In this document: positions 7,060-15,104 of the stretch, one piece after another | Layout: the number at the start of each line of letters is the position of its first letter | Position numbering within the stretch: position 1 is the stretch's first letter | From: an uncultured Candidatus Melainabacteria bacterium | GTDB lineage: Bacteria; Cyanobacteriota; Vampirovibrionia; Gastranaerophilales; Gastranaerophilaceae | Reading direction: 5' to 3' | Assembly (NCBI GenBank): GCA_947570135.1 | Contig: CANOTP010000011.1 | Coordinates: 1-39,987 of the forward strand | Length of the DNA: 39,987 bases | Notes under the pieces: generated by a model | What the model was told of the DNA's origin: nothing | The model's database searches: none | What the model saw: only the letters and a program-made list of their open reading frames with translations | Program-made: the position numbers and the translations under genes

Positions 7060-9144
7060 TTAGAAACTTAAATTGATTTGATATTTATTCAAGAATGTTT
7101 TCATTGATTTTTCGTCAAATTTTAAGACTGTATGGATTGTGCCGTTAAAGTTACGAGTTCCGTCTTCGACCATTCCTAAACTTTTATAAAATTTTATATT
7201 TTCCGGTTTGTCTGTTGCAAACTTCATCGTGTGATTTCCTGTTTCAATGCAAAAACTTACCATTCTGGCGATAACTGCTTTTCCACAGCCGCGGATTTCA
7301 GCATCTGAACCTTGGTTCCAAGGTGCGGTATTAAGGCTTCTTCCCCAGATAATTCCGTCTTTTTGGATTTCAACATTTGCGATTGCCTGTAATCTTCCAT
7401 CATCTGTTCTCAGTGTGAAGTAATGCGCATCAGGATATAATGTACAGGATTTGTACGGAGGGAGGATATCTGCTTGCGGATAAGGCTTTTTCAGCCATTG
7501 ATGCTTGATTTCAGCGGCTAATTTATTATATTCAGATTTGTTGCTAAATGGCGGAATGTCTTTAATATCACCAAATATCGGTTTTGCTTTTTGGACATTT
7601 TGAAGGTAAACGCTTTGACCGTCTTTTAAGATATTCCAAGGAAGTTCGACGTTTTCTTTCGGGATGAATCTGTTGAATTTTTCATCTTTTGTTTTAAATC
7701 TTTCTGACAGGATTTCTCTTTGTTTTTGTAAGTGTTCAATATATGCTTTAAACGCTCTGTCTGCTTTAGGTTCTACGGAATAAGTTCCGTCAGACATCAT
7801 TTTAATTTCTTCCTGAACTTTTGCGGGAAGTTTGGATTTTGGAATATCAAAACGGATTCCGGCTTGTTCAATTCGTTTAAAGCATTTATTTATAACATCT
7901 TCATCTGCAGACATAACTATTCGTACGTAGCCTTCGCCGTTTGTGCCGAAAACTGTTCCGGGGGTAAATGCAACGTGAGCTTTATGTAACACGTATTTGA
8001 AAAATTCATCTGATGTAAATTCAGGCGGCACTTTTGTCCATAAGTAATATGTGCCGTCAGTCGGTTTTGTTTCACTGCCTAATTTGTTTAGCCATTTTAC
8101 GGCAGTGTTTTTACGTCCGCGGTATATTTTGTTGACTTTGTTTATGTAACCTTCTTCATCTTTCAGTGCTTCTATTGCTGCGTGTTGAACTGGAACATAA
8201 ACACTTCCGCCTGATAAATATTTAGCTGCAAGCAGGTTATCTATATTTTCTTTGTCACTGACTGTAAAGGCTACTCTTAAACCGGGCATACTTTGGGCTT
8301 TACTCATTGTATGGATTTGGAATGCTACGTCTTTTGCGCCTTCAACCTGCATAATTCCGACAGGTTTTACTCCGCTGTGGGTAACTTCACTGTTATCCAT
8401 ATCATGAATTATTAGAACCTCGTTTTCTTTTGCCCATTTTACGGCTTGTTCGAAAACTTTTTTCGGTGCAAAAGAACCTGTAGGGTTGTGCGGGTAATTT
8501 AGTATAAGGATTTTAGCATCTTTTGGCATTTTGCTAAAGTCGGGAAGATAACCGTTTTCGGGATTCAGGGCAAACTGAACTTTATTTAAATCATGTCGGG
8601 TAATTAAATCATCATAAAGAGAATACCCCGGGTTTGGAACAAGAACTTTATCTCCGTGGTTAGCGTATGCGGTAAATATGTGGTCTATTGCATCAGACGA
8701 GCCTGATGTAGCCATAACTTCGGTTCTGGGGTTGATTTTTACTCCGAATCTTTTATCCATCCAAGCTGCAACCGTATGAAAAAGCGCTCCTTCCCCTTTC
8801 GGGCTGTTATATCGGTGTGACCATAAGTCGTTTACTTTACTTTTTAGAATTTGTTTTGATTTTTCGGGAGGTGTTAAATCAGGGTTTCCCATTGATAAAT
8901 CTACAACTTCTCTGTCGCCGTGGAAGTTTCGAGCCTTTCCGATTTCACTTATATAACCCGAAATTAAGTAATCGGATTTTTCGAGACGGGCAGCTTTTGG
9001 AATAATCCCTGCAAAATAAATGCTTGCAATGTTTGACGGAATTTTTGCTGAAGGATAACAGGTTAAAGTATTTTGTTTTTTTGGTTTAACTTGGTTGTTG
9101 TTTGTATTTAATTTTAATTGTGGAGTTAATGCATAAACTTTCAT
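7060..9144 (-). CDS. tagged aminotransferase class I/II fused to GNAT acetyltransferase
   Basis: A 694-residue two-domain protein. Residues about 55-435 are a fold-type I PLP aminotransferase. SGSSDAIDHIF (cofactor phosphate-binding region), LNYPHNPTG, HDMDNSE and the PLP lysine in TMSKAQSMPGLR (near residue 279) are all present, most like aspartate/LL-diaminopimelate aminotransferases. Residues about 560-690 resemble a GNAT N-acetyltransferase: IANVEIQKDGIIWGRSL, then a degenerate acetyl-CoA loop RGCGKAVIARMV and IKFYKSLGMVEDG. An amino acid transaminated and then N-acylated by one polypeptide is a plausible idea, but the substrate is unknown. The first 50 residues are a low-complexity polar leader ending in IYFAG, the tag shared by many proteins here. 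A TAGCAA promoter-like element lies just upstream. Confidence 0.85.
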   Translation of the reverse strand: MKVYALTPQLKLNTNNNQVKPKKQNTLTCYPSAKIPSNIASIYFAGIIPKAARLEKSDYLISGYISEIGKARNFHGDREVVDLSMGNPDLTPPEKSKQILKSKVNDLWSHRYNSPKGEGALFHTVAAWMDKRFGVKINPRTEVMATSGSSDAIDHIFTAYANHGDKVLVPNPGYSLYDDLITRHDLNKVQFALNPENGYLPDFSKMPKDAKILILNYPHNPTGSFAPKKVFEQAVKWAKENEVLIIHDMDNSEVTHSGVKPVGIMQVEGAKDVAFQIHTMSKAQSMPGLRVAFTVSDKENIDNLLAAKYLSGGSVYVPVQHAAIEALKDEEGYINKVNKIYRGRKNTAVKWLNKLGSETKPTDGTYYLWTKVPPEFTSDEFFKYVLHKAHVAFTPGTVFGTNGEGYVRIVMSADEDVINKCFKRIEQAGIRFDIPKSKLPAKVQEEIKMMSDGTYSVEPKADRAFKAYIEHLQKQREILSERFKTKDEKFNRFIPKENVELPWNILKDGQSVYLQNVQKAKPIFGDIKDIPPFSNKSEYNKLAAEIKHQWLKKPYPQADILPPYKSCTLYPDAHYFTLRTDDGRLQAIANVEIQKDGIIWGRSLNTAPWNQGSDAEIRGCGKAVIARMVSFCIETGNHTMKFATDKPENIKFYKSLGMVEDGTRNFNGTIHTVLKFDEKSMKTFLNKYQINLSF

Positions 9145-9153
9145 AACAATTAT

Positions 9154-9182
9154 TTTAAAACTTCTGAAAATGTTTTTTGCTA
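9154..9182 (-). promoter_or_regulatory. TAGCAA-type promoter of the aminotransferase-GNAT gene
   Basis: On the minus strand TAGCAA (9177-9182) is followed after 17 bases by TTTAAA (9154-9159). The start codon is at 9144, so the leader would be only a few bases long. The same -35-like hexamer precedes the other tagged genes. Inferred from position and repetition only. Confidence 0.4.
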
Positions 9183-9298
9183 AATTATTAACAAAAAGGG
9201 TAAGTAAATATAGTTATTTTTTGCAATTTAAAGTTATGGAAAAATTATTATAATCAATTTGTCGATAGTGTTTACAGAAAAATTATAGGAGAAAATTG

Positions 9299-9517
9299 AT
9301 GAAAGACGAAAAAAATAAAGAAACCTTAAAAGAAAAAGCAGCACATGCCGCAGAAGACGTTAAAGAAAAAGCACATAAAGTTAAAGAAGACGTTAAAGAA
9401 GGTGCTGAAAAGGTAAAAGATAAAGTCGAAGAAAAAGTCGATGAAATGAAAGTAAAGCATGCGTTAAAAAAAGAAGAAGACGAAATGAAAAAAGCCGAAA
9501 AGAAAGCTAAAAAATAA
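9299..9517 (+). CDS. small lysine/glutamate-rich helical protein
   Basis: A 72-residue protein made almost wholly of Lys, Glu, Ala and Asp in 11-residue-like periods (KEKAAHAAEDVKEKAHKV and so on). It is predicted to form a single long amphipathic helix. The pattern resembles LEA-like or YtxH-type stress proteins and apolipoprotein-like repeats, but composition alone cannot assign a family. It lacks a signal peptide and the N-terminal tag. The ATG at 9299 is preferred over the TTG at 9296 because AGGAG (9287-9291) is seven bases away. TATAAT at 9249-9254 is a likely -10 box. A strong palindrome follows the stop codon. Confidence 0.75.
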   Translation: MKDEKNKETLKEKAAHAAEDVKEKAHKVKEDVKEGAEKVKDKVEEKVDEMKVKHALKKEEDEMKKAEKKAKK

Positions 9518-9524
9518 TTAAGTA

Positions 9525-9560
9525 AGGCGGAATTTTCAAAATATTTTGAAAATTCCGCCT
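9525..9560. terminator. 36-base perfect palindrome, terminator-like
   Basis: Positions 9525-9542 are the exact reverse complement of 9543-9560, giving a stem of about 16 pairs with a minimal loop. It lies seven bases after the stop of the lysine-rich gene. No T-run follows, so a classical intrinsic terminator is not certain; an RNA-stabilising hairpin or protein-binding site is possible. Confidence 0.55.
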
Positions 9561-9567
9561 CAATTTA

Positions 9568-9596
9568 TGGCAAAAATAATTCTTCACGGATTTAAT
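9568..9596 (+). promoter_or_regulatory. TGGCAA variant promoter of the kinase-like gene
   Basis: TGGCAA (9568-9573), differing by one base from the TAGCAA element, is followed after 17 bases by TTTAAT (9591-9596). The ATG at 9604 follows almost immediately, implying a very short leader, as for the gene starting at 9144. Inferred. Confidence 0.35.
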
Positions 9597-9603
9597 ACAG
9601 TTA

Positions 9604-10512
9604 ATGAACTGCATCAATAATAACAAATATACATATACTCCGTCGTTTCAAGCTTATTATAAAAGTCCTTTTGGAAAAAAGATTGAACACTCACTTGCGA
9701 CAAGTCATTTTTCCGAAGATATTGTTGCTGATTTTGAAAAGATTTTTAATCAAAAAAGAAACCGTAAATGTAAAATGGGTGCAGGTAAATATGGTACGGT
9801 TTACAGGATAGATGATTATTTTGTATTTAAGAAATATCATAATTATGACCCTAAATTTATGCCTGTAAAAGTTAATACAAAGACTATGTTTGACGGGTTA
9901 AGAACATATTGCGGTAAGGTTTTGGTAAGAATCGGCAATATTGAAATTATACGTAATGCAACACGTGACAGACGCAATTTTCTTCAAATGGCAAAAACCG
10001 TAGTCGATGGACCTGCTGCTTATGCTCGTTCGTTAAGAGAGTTTTGCACTTTGCCGCAAAGAGCTTTTGATAATCTTGCACAGGATTTTCAACGGTTAAA
10101 CGGGATATATGAAGGTCATCGCTTTTGCAGATTTGACACAGGCAATCCGAATAACTTTATAAAAGTCGGTAAATCAATTAGGATTGTTGATGACGTTTAT
10201 GATATCTGTCCGTGTCCGAATTCTAACGATATTTACGCGTTTTTGAGTGTGTTTATTCAAAAAGGCGGAAGCATGAAACTTAAAAAAGAAATGTTTAAAA
10301 AATGTATTATGGCTTGCGAAAAATACCAGTTGCCAATGGATGATGATATTAAATATTTTTCAAAAGAAGTGAATGAGATTTTCGGATATGCGGGAGTGCG
10401 GGTTTCATTTGAAGAGTTTGACGAAGTTATTAAAACCCTTCGCCAAACTTGTCCTAATAATAAGTTAAGACTTACAAAAGTCAGAGAGTATCTTGAAACC
10501 TTGTGGGATTAA
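9604..10512 (+). CDS. tagged protein-kinase-like protein
   Basis: A 302-residue protein with features of the protein kinase/aminoglycoside phosphotransferase fold. A glycine-rich loop, MGAGKYGTVYRI (residues 58-69), is followed by VFKKY (about 74-78), whose Lys could contact ATP. Near residue 175 is a catalytic-loop-like RFDTGNPNNFIKVG, then IRIVDDVYD in place of the DFG region. The usual His of the HRD/HGD loop is replaced and the fold assignment is by eye, so activity is uncertain. Residues 1-24 form the polar N-terminal tag with core SFQA. No clear Shine-Dalgarno site is seen. The stop overlaps the stop of the convergent gene by four bases (10509-10512). Confidence 0.7.
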   Translation: MNCINNNKYTYTPSFQAYYKSPFGKKIEHSLATSHFSEDIVADFEKIFNQKRNRKCKMGAGKYGTVYRIDDYFVFKKYHNYDPKFMPVKVNTKTMFDGLRTYCGKVLVRIGNIEIIRNATRDRRNFLQMAKTVVDGPAAYARSLREFCTLPQRAFDNLAQDFQRLNGIYEGHRFCRFDTGNPNNFIKVGKSIRIVDDVYDICPCPNSNDIYAFLSVFIQKGGSMKLKKEMFKKCIMACEKYQLPMDDDIKYFSKEVNEIFGYAGVRVSFEEFDEVIKTLRQTCPNNKLRLTKVREYLETLWD

Positions 10513-11099
10513 TCCTGACTGTAGTAAATTTTTTCTGTTAGGATTTTTAAATCATCTTTGTTGTTTTGCAGTTTATCAAGACGAGTGTAATATACATCAA
10601 GCTTATCGGCTTTCATTGACAGAAAATATTGTTTCAAGTCATCAGATAAGTGTTCGTTTTTTGTGAAATTATTCAGTAATCTCAGGTAATCATTAGTATT
10701 GTATTTCTCATACGGAATCGGTTTTGAGTATATCGGCAGGTAGTATGGTGAATTGTATGTGTACTGCCAAAGTTTTTCCTGTCTTTGTTTATTAAGACTG
10801 TCGATTGTTCCGACAAGCCCGACAAAACCTTCGGGATTGTTGTAATATTTTGAGGCTGAAAGTTCTTTAAAATCAGGATTGTTTTTTATATGGTTGTATG
10901 TTTGTTCGCAATTTATGTTTGAACCGTATTTAGCTATCTGTAGAAGTTTTCCGCGTTCATACAGAACTTTAATCTGATTTTCTTTAGACAAAGCAAATTC
11001 TTCATCTGTCAAATCAGGATAATATTGAGTATGGATTTGTTTTAAATCGGTTTGAATGTTTCTGTATAGCGGTTGAAATCTTGGTTGAATTTGTAACAT
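10509..11099 (-). CDS. tagged hypothetical protein, last gene of ankyrin operon
   Basis: Function not recognised. A 196-residue soluble, mostly helical protein rich in Tyr, Asn, Lys and Leu. It begins MLQIQPRFQPLYRN, a short form of the Phe-centred N-terminal tag with a leader of only seven residues. No signal peptide, membrane segment or catalytic motif is visible. AAAGGA lies six bases upstream of the ATG. It starts 11 bases after the metalloprotease gene and is therefore probably the fourth gene of the leftward operon beginning at 14949. Confidence 0.7.
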   Translation of the reverse strand: MLQIQPRFQPLYRNIQTDLKQIHTQYYPDLTDEEFALSKENQIKVLYERGKLLQIAKYGSNINCEQTYNHIKNNPDFKELSASKYYNNPEGFVGLVGTIDSLNKQRQEKLWQYTYNSPYYLPIYSKPIPYEKYNTNDYLRLLNNFTKNEHLSDDLKQYFLSMKADKLDVYYTRLDKLQNNKDDLKILTEKIYYSQD

Positions 11100-11110
11100 A
11101 ATAATCCTTT

Positions 11111-12028
11111 CTAAATTAATCCTTGTCCGTCACCGACAAGTCCTTCCCAGGTTTCATAAAGCACTTGGCGAAGTTCGGGACTGAGGTTTTTTATCGGGAA
11201 CGGGTTGCGTTCCATTTGAAGTGTCATAAAATCCATATTACTTATTACTGCATTTGTAAACTCTTCTGCAAAAAGTTCAGGTAATAAAGTAGAGCCGTAA
11301 CCGCTTGATTGTTTCATTATCTCTCTTACTTCAGGTGTAATATAAGGGCTTCCGTTAGTCGGCATATTTAATTTTTTCATTAAATTTTCTGTCGCGGGAT
11401 TAAATGCGAATCTCGGGTCAGGTGTCGGGCTTCCGAACTTTGAAAAAAGTTTGTGATAATGAACATTATGACCAAATTCGTGGATTGTTGTATGCAAAAA
11501 ATGATTGGAGGTATGGAATTTATTTTTTGCTTTGTGTTCTGCAAGTGATGTGTCAAGAAGGTTTGCCCAGTCCTGATTAAGGTTATATACAACGGTTCCT
11601 ATCGGTTTTCCGACATCAGGTCCGTAATAACATGCCGCAAGTGTTCTATTCGGAAACGGTTCCATATCAATTTTTGCAGGTAACGGCATTCCAAGCTGCC
11701 GCATTATCTCCATTCCGTAAAAAACGCAATAAGCAATAACCTGATTATCTTTCAAGGTTCGTCCTTTGTTTATTGCACACGGGACATTAAGACTGTAACA
11801 GTAGCCTTCGACTTCACGTGGGTTAATCTCATCAATCATGTGGCGATGTTTAACCAGTGATTTTTCGTAAATATAGTCTTGAATCATACTTATTCCAAAA
11901 GGGATATTTGACATTCCTTTTGAATAAATACTTTTTTCAACCTGTCTGTCTTGAGCCTGAGGTGTTGTTACAGCCTTAGGTTTTTGCGCTGGTCTTGTTT
12001 GATATGGTGTTATTGCAGATATTCGCAT
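11111..12028 (-). CDS. tagged zinc metalloprotease (HExxH...E gluzincin type)
   Basis: A 305-residue protein with TTIHEFGHNVHYH around residues 180-192, the HExxH zinc site with its catalytic glutamate. About 65 residues later LLPELFAEEF offers the third zinc-ligand Glu expected of gluzincins. The family is not resolved; resemblance is to small single-domain peptidases rather than M48 membrane proteases, since no transmembrane helix is seen. Residues 1-50 are a Gln/Ala/Pro-rich leader ending in NIPFG, the tag shared by its neighbours; no classical signal peptide is present. AAGGA precedes the ATG. It sits 12 bases from the Asp-repeat gene and 11 from the next gene, within the tagged operon, and might process partner proteins. 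Confidence 0.8.
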   Translation of the reverse strand: MRISAITPYQTRPAQKPKAVTTPQAQDRQVEKSIYSKGMSNIPFGISMIQDYIYEKSLVKHRHMIDEINPREVEGYCYSLNVPCAINKGRTLKDNQVIAYCVFYGMEIMRQLGMPLPAKIDMEPFPNRTLAACYYGPDVGKPIGTVVYNLNQDWANLLDTSLAEHKAKNKFHTSNHFLHTTIHEFGHNVHYHKLFSKFGSPTPDPRFAFNPATENLMKKLNMPTNGSPYITPEVREIMKQSSGYGSTLLPELFAEEFTNAVISNMDFMTLQMERNPFPIKNLSPELRQVLYETWEGLVGDGQGLI

Positions 12029-12040
12029 AATTTTTAATCC

Positions 12041-12724
12041 TTAAAATATATCTATATCAGGGATATCGATTTCAGGTGTGATATCAATGTCAGGGTCGAT
12101 ATCAATATCAGGATCTACGTCGACGTCAGTATCTACGTCAACATCAATATCGGGATCTACGTCAATTTCTGGATCTACTTCAGGGTCAATATCGATATCC
12201 GTGTCGATATCGGGATCGTTTATAATATCTGTATCTTCAACATCTGAAGTTATTTCTTCATGTGTATCTGCTGCTTCATCTGACATATCAACAGGTTTGT
12301 CCTCGGTTTGTTCTTCAACGGCTTCGTCTTTGGTTGTTGATTTAGAAGTTTTACCTTTTATTTTTTCTGCTGCAGCTTTTGTTCCTTCAATTGCAGAACC
12401 TGTAGTAACCCCTGCAACTGCACCGTCAGCGGCGGCTGAGCCTGAGCTGTTTCCGTAAGTGCCTGGTCTTGGTGCTCCGTTTAGGTTTTCGTTATATCCG
12501 TAAGTTCCGGGTTTTGGCGCACCGTTCATTTGGTTGTTGTTTTCTGCTGCTGCGTGATAGTGTTCAATAATTACTGTTCCGCCGTTGTTGCCGCTTGGTG
12601 TGAATCTGTCACCGCCAAGAGGGTTTGTTGTGCCTTTTCCTGCTGCTTGAGCTGCTGCGTTTCTGATTACATCGTTGATTCCGCGAAATGTTGTTTGTCT
12701 TGTTGTGAAAAATGAAACTTTCAT
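12041..12724 (-). CDS. tagged low-complexity protein with C-terminal Asp repeat
   Basis: Function not recognised. A 227-residue protein in three parts. First comes a short tag, MKVSFFTTRQTTFRG. Next is a Gly/Asn/Ala-rich middle containing NGAPKPGTYG and NGAPRPGTYG as a tandem repeat, then an acidic/Lys linker. The last 60 residues are built from alternating Asp and Ile/Val with periodic Pro-Asp or Pro-Glu. The Asp repeat could bind calcium or other cations, or act as a disordered acidic tail. AGGAGG gives a strong ribosome site. It lies 35 bases after the ankyrin gene and 12 before the metalloprotease gene. Confidence 0.7.
   Translation of the reverse strand: MKVSFFTTRQTTFRGINDVIRNAAAQAAGKGTTNPLGGDRFTPSGNNGGTVIIEHYHAAAENNNQMNGAPKPGTYGYNENLNGAPRPGTYGNSSGSAAADGAVAGVTTGSAIEGTKAAAEKIKGKTSKSTTKDEAVEEQTEDKPVDMSDEAADTHEEITSDVEDTDIINDPDIDTDIDIDPEVDPEIDVDPDIDVDVDTDVDVDPDIDIDPDIDITPEIDIPDIDIF
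12047..12225 (-). repeat. coding Asp-(Ile/Val) tandem repeat
   Basis: The DNA repeats short units around GATATCGATATT-like and GATCCTGAAGTT-like blocks (minus strand), encoding D-I/V-D-I/V-D-P units. The many near-identical hexamers, including GATATC, would favour slippage and copy-number change. On the plus strand they create a spurious Ser-rich open frame. Confidence 0.7.
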
Positions 12725-12759
12725 TTATTGCCTCCTTTATTACCATTTAAATATTATTT

Positions 12760-14949
12760 TTATGATGCCCCGCCTGTTGTAACTGCCGTAGTTACTTTTT
12801 TAACGGTTCTTTTTGTTTGTTTTGCTTTTTGGTATGCAAGCATTTTGTCGTATTCGATTTTGTATTTATCCATTGTTGATTTTAAACTGTTTTTAATTTT
12901 TGTATTATTTTGTGTTAATTTAGCATTATTTGTTTTGAGTTTTTCAAGAATTTTTTCGTATTTCGGGTTTTTGCCTTCAATGTAAATTACGTATTCAATT
13001 CCTTCTGCGAGGTATTTGTTTAATTCCGTATAATCTTGAACCTGTTTATTTATGCCGTTTTCGTAGTAGTTTTGACAGATACTGTTATATAGTGCGGTTA
13101 ACTTTTCGGTTTCCTCTTTCAAATTGTCGAAAAATATACCCGTCACCATTCCGAAACCTTGTGCTACGATTCCCACAACAGGTGTTTTAGAACCTTTCGG
13201 GTTTCGGTTGTATAGGTTTGAGATTTCCATACTAAACTTTTCATTATACTGTTTTCTGATAACAGAAAGGGCGGTCATTGATTTGGCGATTTTCTTTTCT
13301 TCTTCTTTAAGCTGTTTGTATGCAGTTGTAATACCGATTTCTGTTGTCGGAGCGGATTGAATAATTGTATTGATTTTTTCAGATGTCAGAGAAAGTTCAT
13401 AGGTTAATTCTTCACGAATATCTTTTGTTCCGTAGAATCTGTAATCGTTGCTGTCATAATTTCCCGTAAATACAACTTGGGAGACTTTTTTGCTGTCAGG
13501 TTTTAACCATTTATGATATTTTTTGTAAGTCTCATTACAATCCTCAATGGTTTTACCGTTTGCTGCCTGATTCGGGTTCATTTGAAATATTTTTACAATA
13601 TCTTCTCTGCCGATAAGAGCAAAGTGATGTGACGGGTAGTAACCGTCTTTATTGATGTAATTAAGGTTTGCACCTTGGTTTGCCAGTTGTTCAATTTCCT
13701 GCTTATTATTTACGTAAAATACGGAGGTTTTTCCTGATGCGTTAGGTTTATCAGGATTTGCTCCGTAAGATAACAATTTGTCAAAAAGTTTTGTGTCTCC
13801 TGATTTTAAAGCGCTAATCAGGTAGTTTCTGTAATTAGGATTGGAACCTGCGTCTAAAAGCATGTTTCTTAATTTCGGGTTATTTAATGCGTAATCAAAC
13901 GGGATTTTTTTATCTTTATCAGGGATATTCGGATTAGCTTTGTATTTTAATAAAAGTTCAACAGCGTTTATGTTGTTTGTTTTCACACAGTTGTGTAAAA
14001 GAGTTGAGCCTTGCGGGGTTATAACATCAGGGTTTGCTTTGTTTGCAAGCAGTAATTCCATTGTTTTTGTACTTTTTGCGTAGTATAGCGGCGGAAGATT
14101 GTATTTATCATACATATTAGGGTTTGCACCAAGTTTTAGTAATAATTTTGAAATGTTATATTTGTTTTCCGAAATATTCTGATGAAGTACGGTTTGTTTG
14201 TTGTTATCCGTAAGATTTATGTCAGCATTGTTTTTAGAAAGCCATTGGATTGTTTGCGGGGTTGTTGTGTAGAATATCGGTGATTTACCGTATTTATCTT
14301 TGTGGTTTAGGTTTGCTTTATATTTTTTCAGAATTTCTGCGGCGTCTAAGTCATCATTTGAGATTGCCGTATACATAAGTGTTTGTGCGTTTTTATCGGG
14401 ATAATCAGGTTTTGTTCCGCATTTCAAGAAAGTTTCAAGACTGTTTTTGTATTTTATTGAAAGGTTAAACGGTGTTTGATTAAATTCGTTTTCAAAATAA
14501 GGATTTGCACCGTGATTAAGTAAAAGTTTTACAAGTTTAGGGTCTGTGACGACTTTATGTAAAGGAGTGTTTTTCTGATTATCGTAAGTGTTTACGTTAA
14601 CATCATACAGTAAAAACGATTCAATTAAGGGATGGTTTAATTTTGAACAGGCAATCGCGAAAGGTGTTCGTCCGCGGAAGTTTTTCAAATTCGGGTCAAG
14701 TTTTTTATATAGTAAAAATTTTGAAATCTCTAATTGATTATTTTGAGTTGATGAGTGGAGCAGTGATTCGCGCCGATTGTTTATAATATATAAATCGGGA
14801 AGTTTTTTAACCTCATCAATTTGTCCGTTTTGAATAAGTTTATCAATATCTTCAAACAAAAGATAACGTGAGGAGAAAGCAATATTATTCACACGGTTAA
14901 ACCTGTTATACCCCCTGTCAAATGTAGTTTTTATAGGTGTAATAAGCAT
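12760..14949 (-). CDS. tagged ankyrin-repeat protein
   Basis: A 729-residue protein. After a tag (MLITPIK..., core NNIAFSS near residue 25), residues about 35-460 hold roughly a dozen ankyrin repeats. Typical units are GRTPFAIACSK, NTPLHKVV, GKSPIFYTTTPQ, QTVLHQNISENKYNISKLLL and GSTLLHNCVKTNNINAVELLL, each near 33 residues. The C-terminal 260 residues are helical and coiled-coil-prone, with a Gly-containing hydrophobic stretch (TPVVGIVAQGFGMVTGIFF) that may touch a membrane. Ankyrin repeats bind other proteins, so a scaffold, inhibitor or host-interaction role is possible. It opens the leftward operon; AAGGA lies eleven bases before the ATG and a TAGCAA/TATTAT promoter upstream. Confidence 0.88.
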   Translation of the reverse strand: MLITPIKTTFDRGYNRFNRVNNIAFSSRYLLFEDIDKLIQNGQIDEVKKLPDLYIINNRRESLLHSSTQNNQLEISKFLLYKKLDPNLKNFRGRTPFAIACSKLNHPLIESFLLYDVNVNTYDNQKNTPLHKVVTDPKLVKLLLNHGANPYFENEFNQTPFNLSIKYKNSLETFLKCGTKPDYPDKNAQTLMYTAISNDDLDAAEILKKYKANLNHKDKYGKSPIFYTTTPQTIQWLSKNNADINLTDNNKQTVLHQNISENKYNISKLLLKLGANPNMYDKYNLPPLYYAKSTKTMELLLANKANPDVITPQGSTLLHNCVKTNNINAVELLLKYKANPNIPDKDKKIPFDYALNNPKLRNMLLDAGSNPNYRNYLISALKSGDTKLFDKLLSYGANPDKPNASGKTSVFYVNNKQEIEQLANQGANLNYINKDGYYPSHHFALIGREDIVKIFQMNPNQAANGKTIEDCNETYKKYHKWLKPDSKKVSQVVFTGNYDSNDYRFYGTKDIREELTYELSLTSEKINTIIQSAPTTEIGITTAYKQLKEEEKKIAKSMTALSVIRKQYNEKFSMEISNLYNRNPKGSKTPVVGIVAQGFGMVTGIFFDNLKEETEKLTALYNSICQNYYENGINKQVQDYTELNKYLAEGIEYVIYIEGKNPKYEKILEKLKTNNAKLTQNNTKIKNSLKSTMDKYKIEYDKMLAYQKAKQTKRTVKKVTTAVTTGGAS

Positions 14950-14976
14950 GAAAACGATATCCTTATGTTATTTTTT

Positions 14977-15004
14977 ATAATACACGTAAATAAGAATTTT
15001 GCTA
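14977..15004 (-). promoter_or_regulatory. TAGCAA/TATTAT promoter of the ankyrin operon
   Basis: On the minus strand TAGCAA (14999-15004) and TATTAT (14977-14982) are 16 bases apart, 28 bases before the start codon. Twelve bases upstream of ATAGCAAAA is TGTTACAT; the same TGTTACAT-N12-ATAGCAAAA arrangement precedes the gene starting at 31851. Confidence 0.5.
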
Positions 15005-15051
15005 TTTAAGTTAAAAAATGTAACAAATATTTAATCGTTTTTTATTTCATG

Positions 15052-15080
15052 TAGCAAAAATGTTTTTTCACTGATTTAAT
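15052..15080 (+). promoter_or_regulatory. TAGCAA promoter of the AAA+ operon
   Basis: TAGCAA (15052-15057), within TGTAGCAAAAA, is followed after 17 bases by TTTAAT (15075-15080). The AAA+ start codon is 25 bases further on. It is divergent from the ankyrin-operon promoter 48 bases away, so the two operons can be co-controlled from one 155-base gap. Confidence 0.45.
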
Positions 15081-15104
15081 AAGATTTAACACAAGGGGGA
15101 AAAT

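Noticed and set aside
12041-12230. CRISPR array, suggested by short regular repeats.
   Set aside because: Units are too short, have no spacers and lie in a coding frame as Asp codons; no cas gene is present.
12078-12458. Ser-rich open frame on the plus strand.
   Set aside because: It is the antisense shadow of the Asp-repeat gene; GATATC-type repeats keep several frames open. There is no ribosome site.
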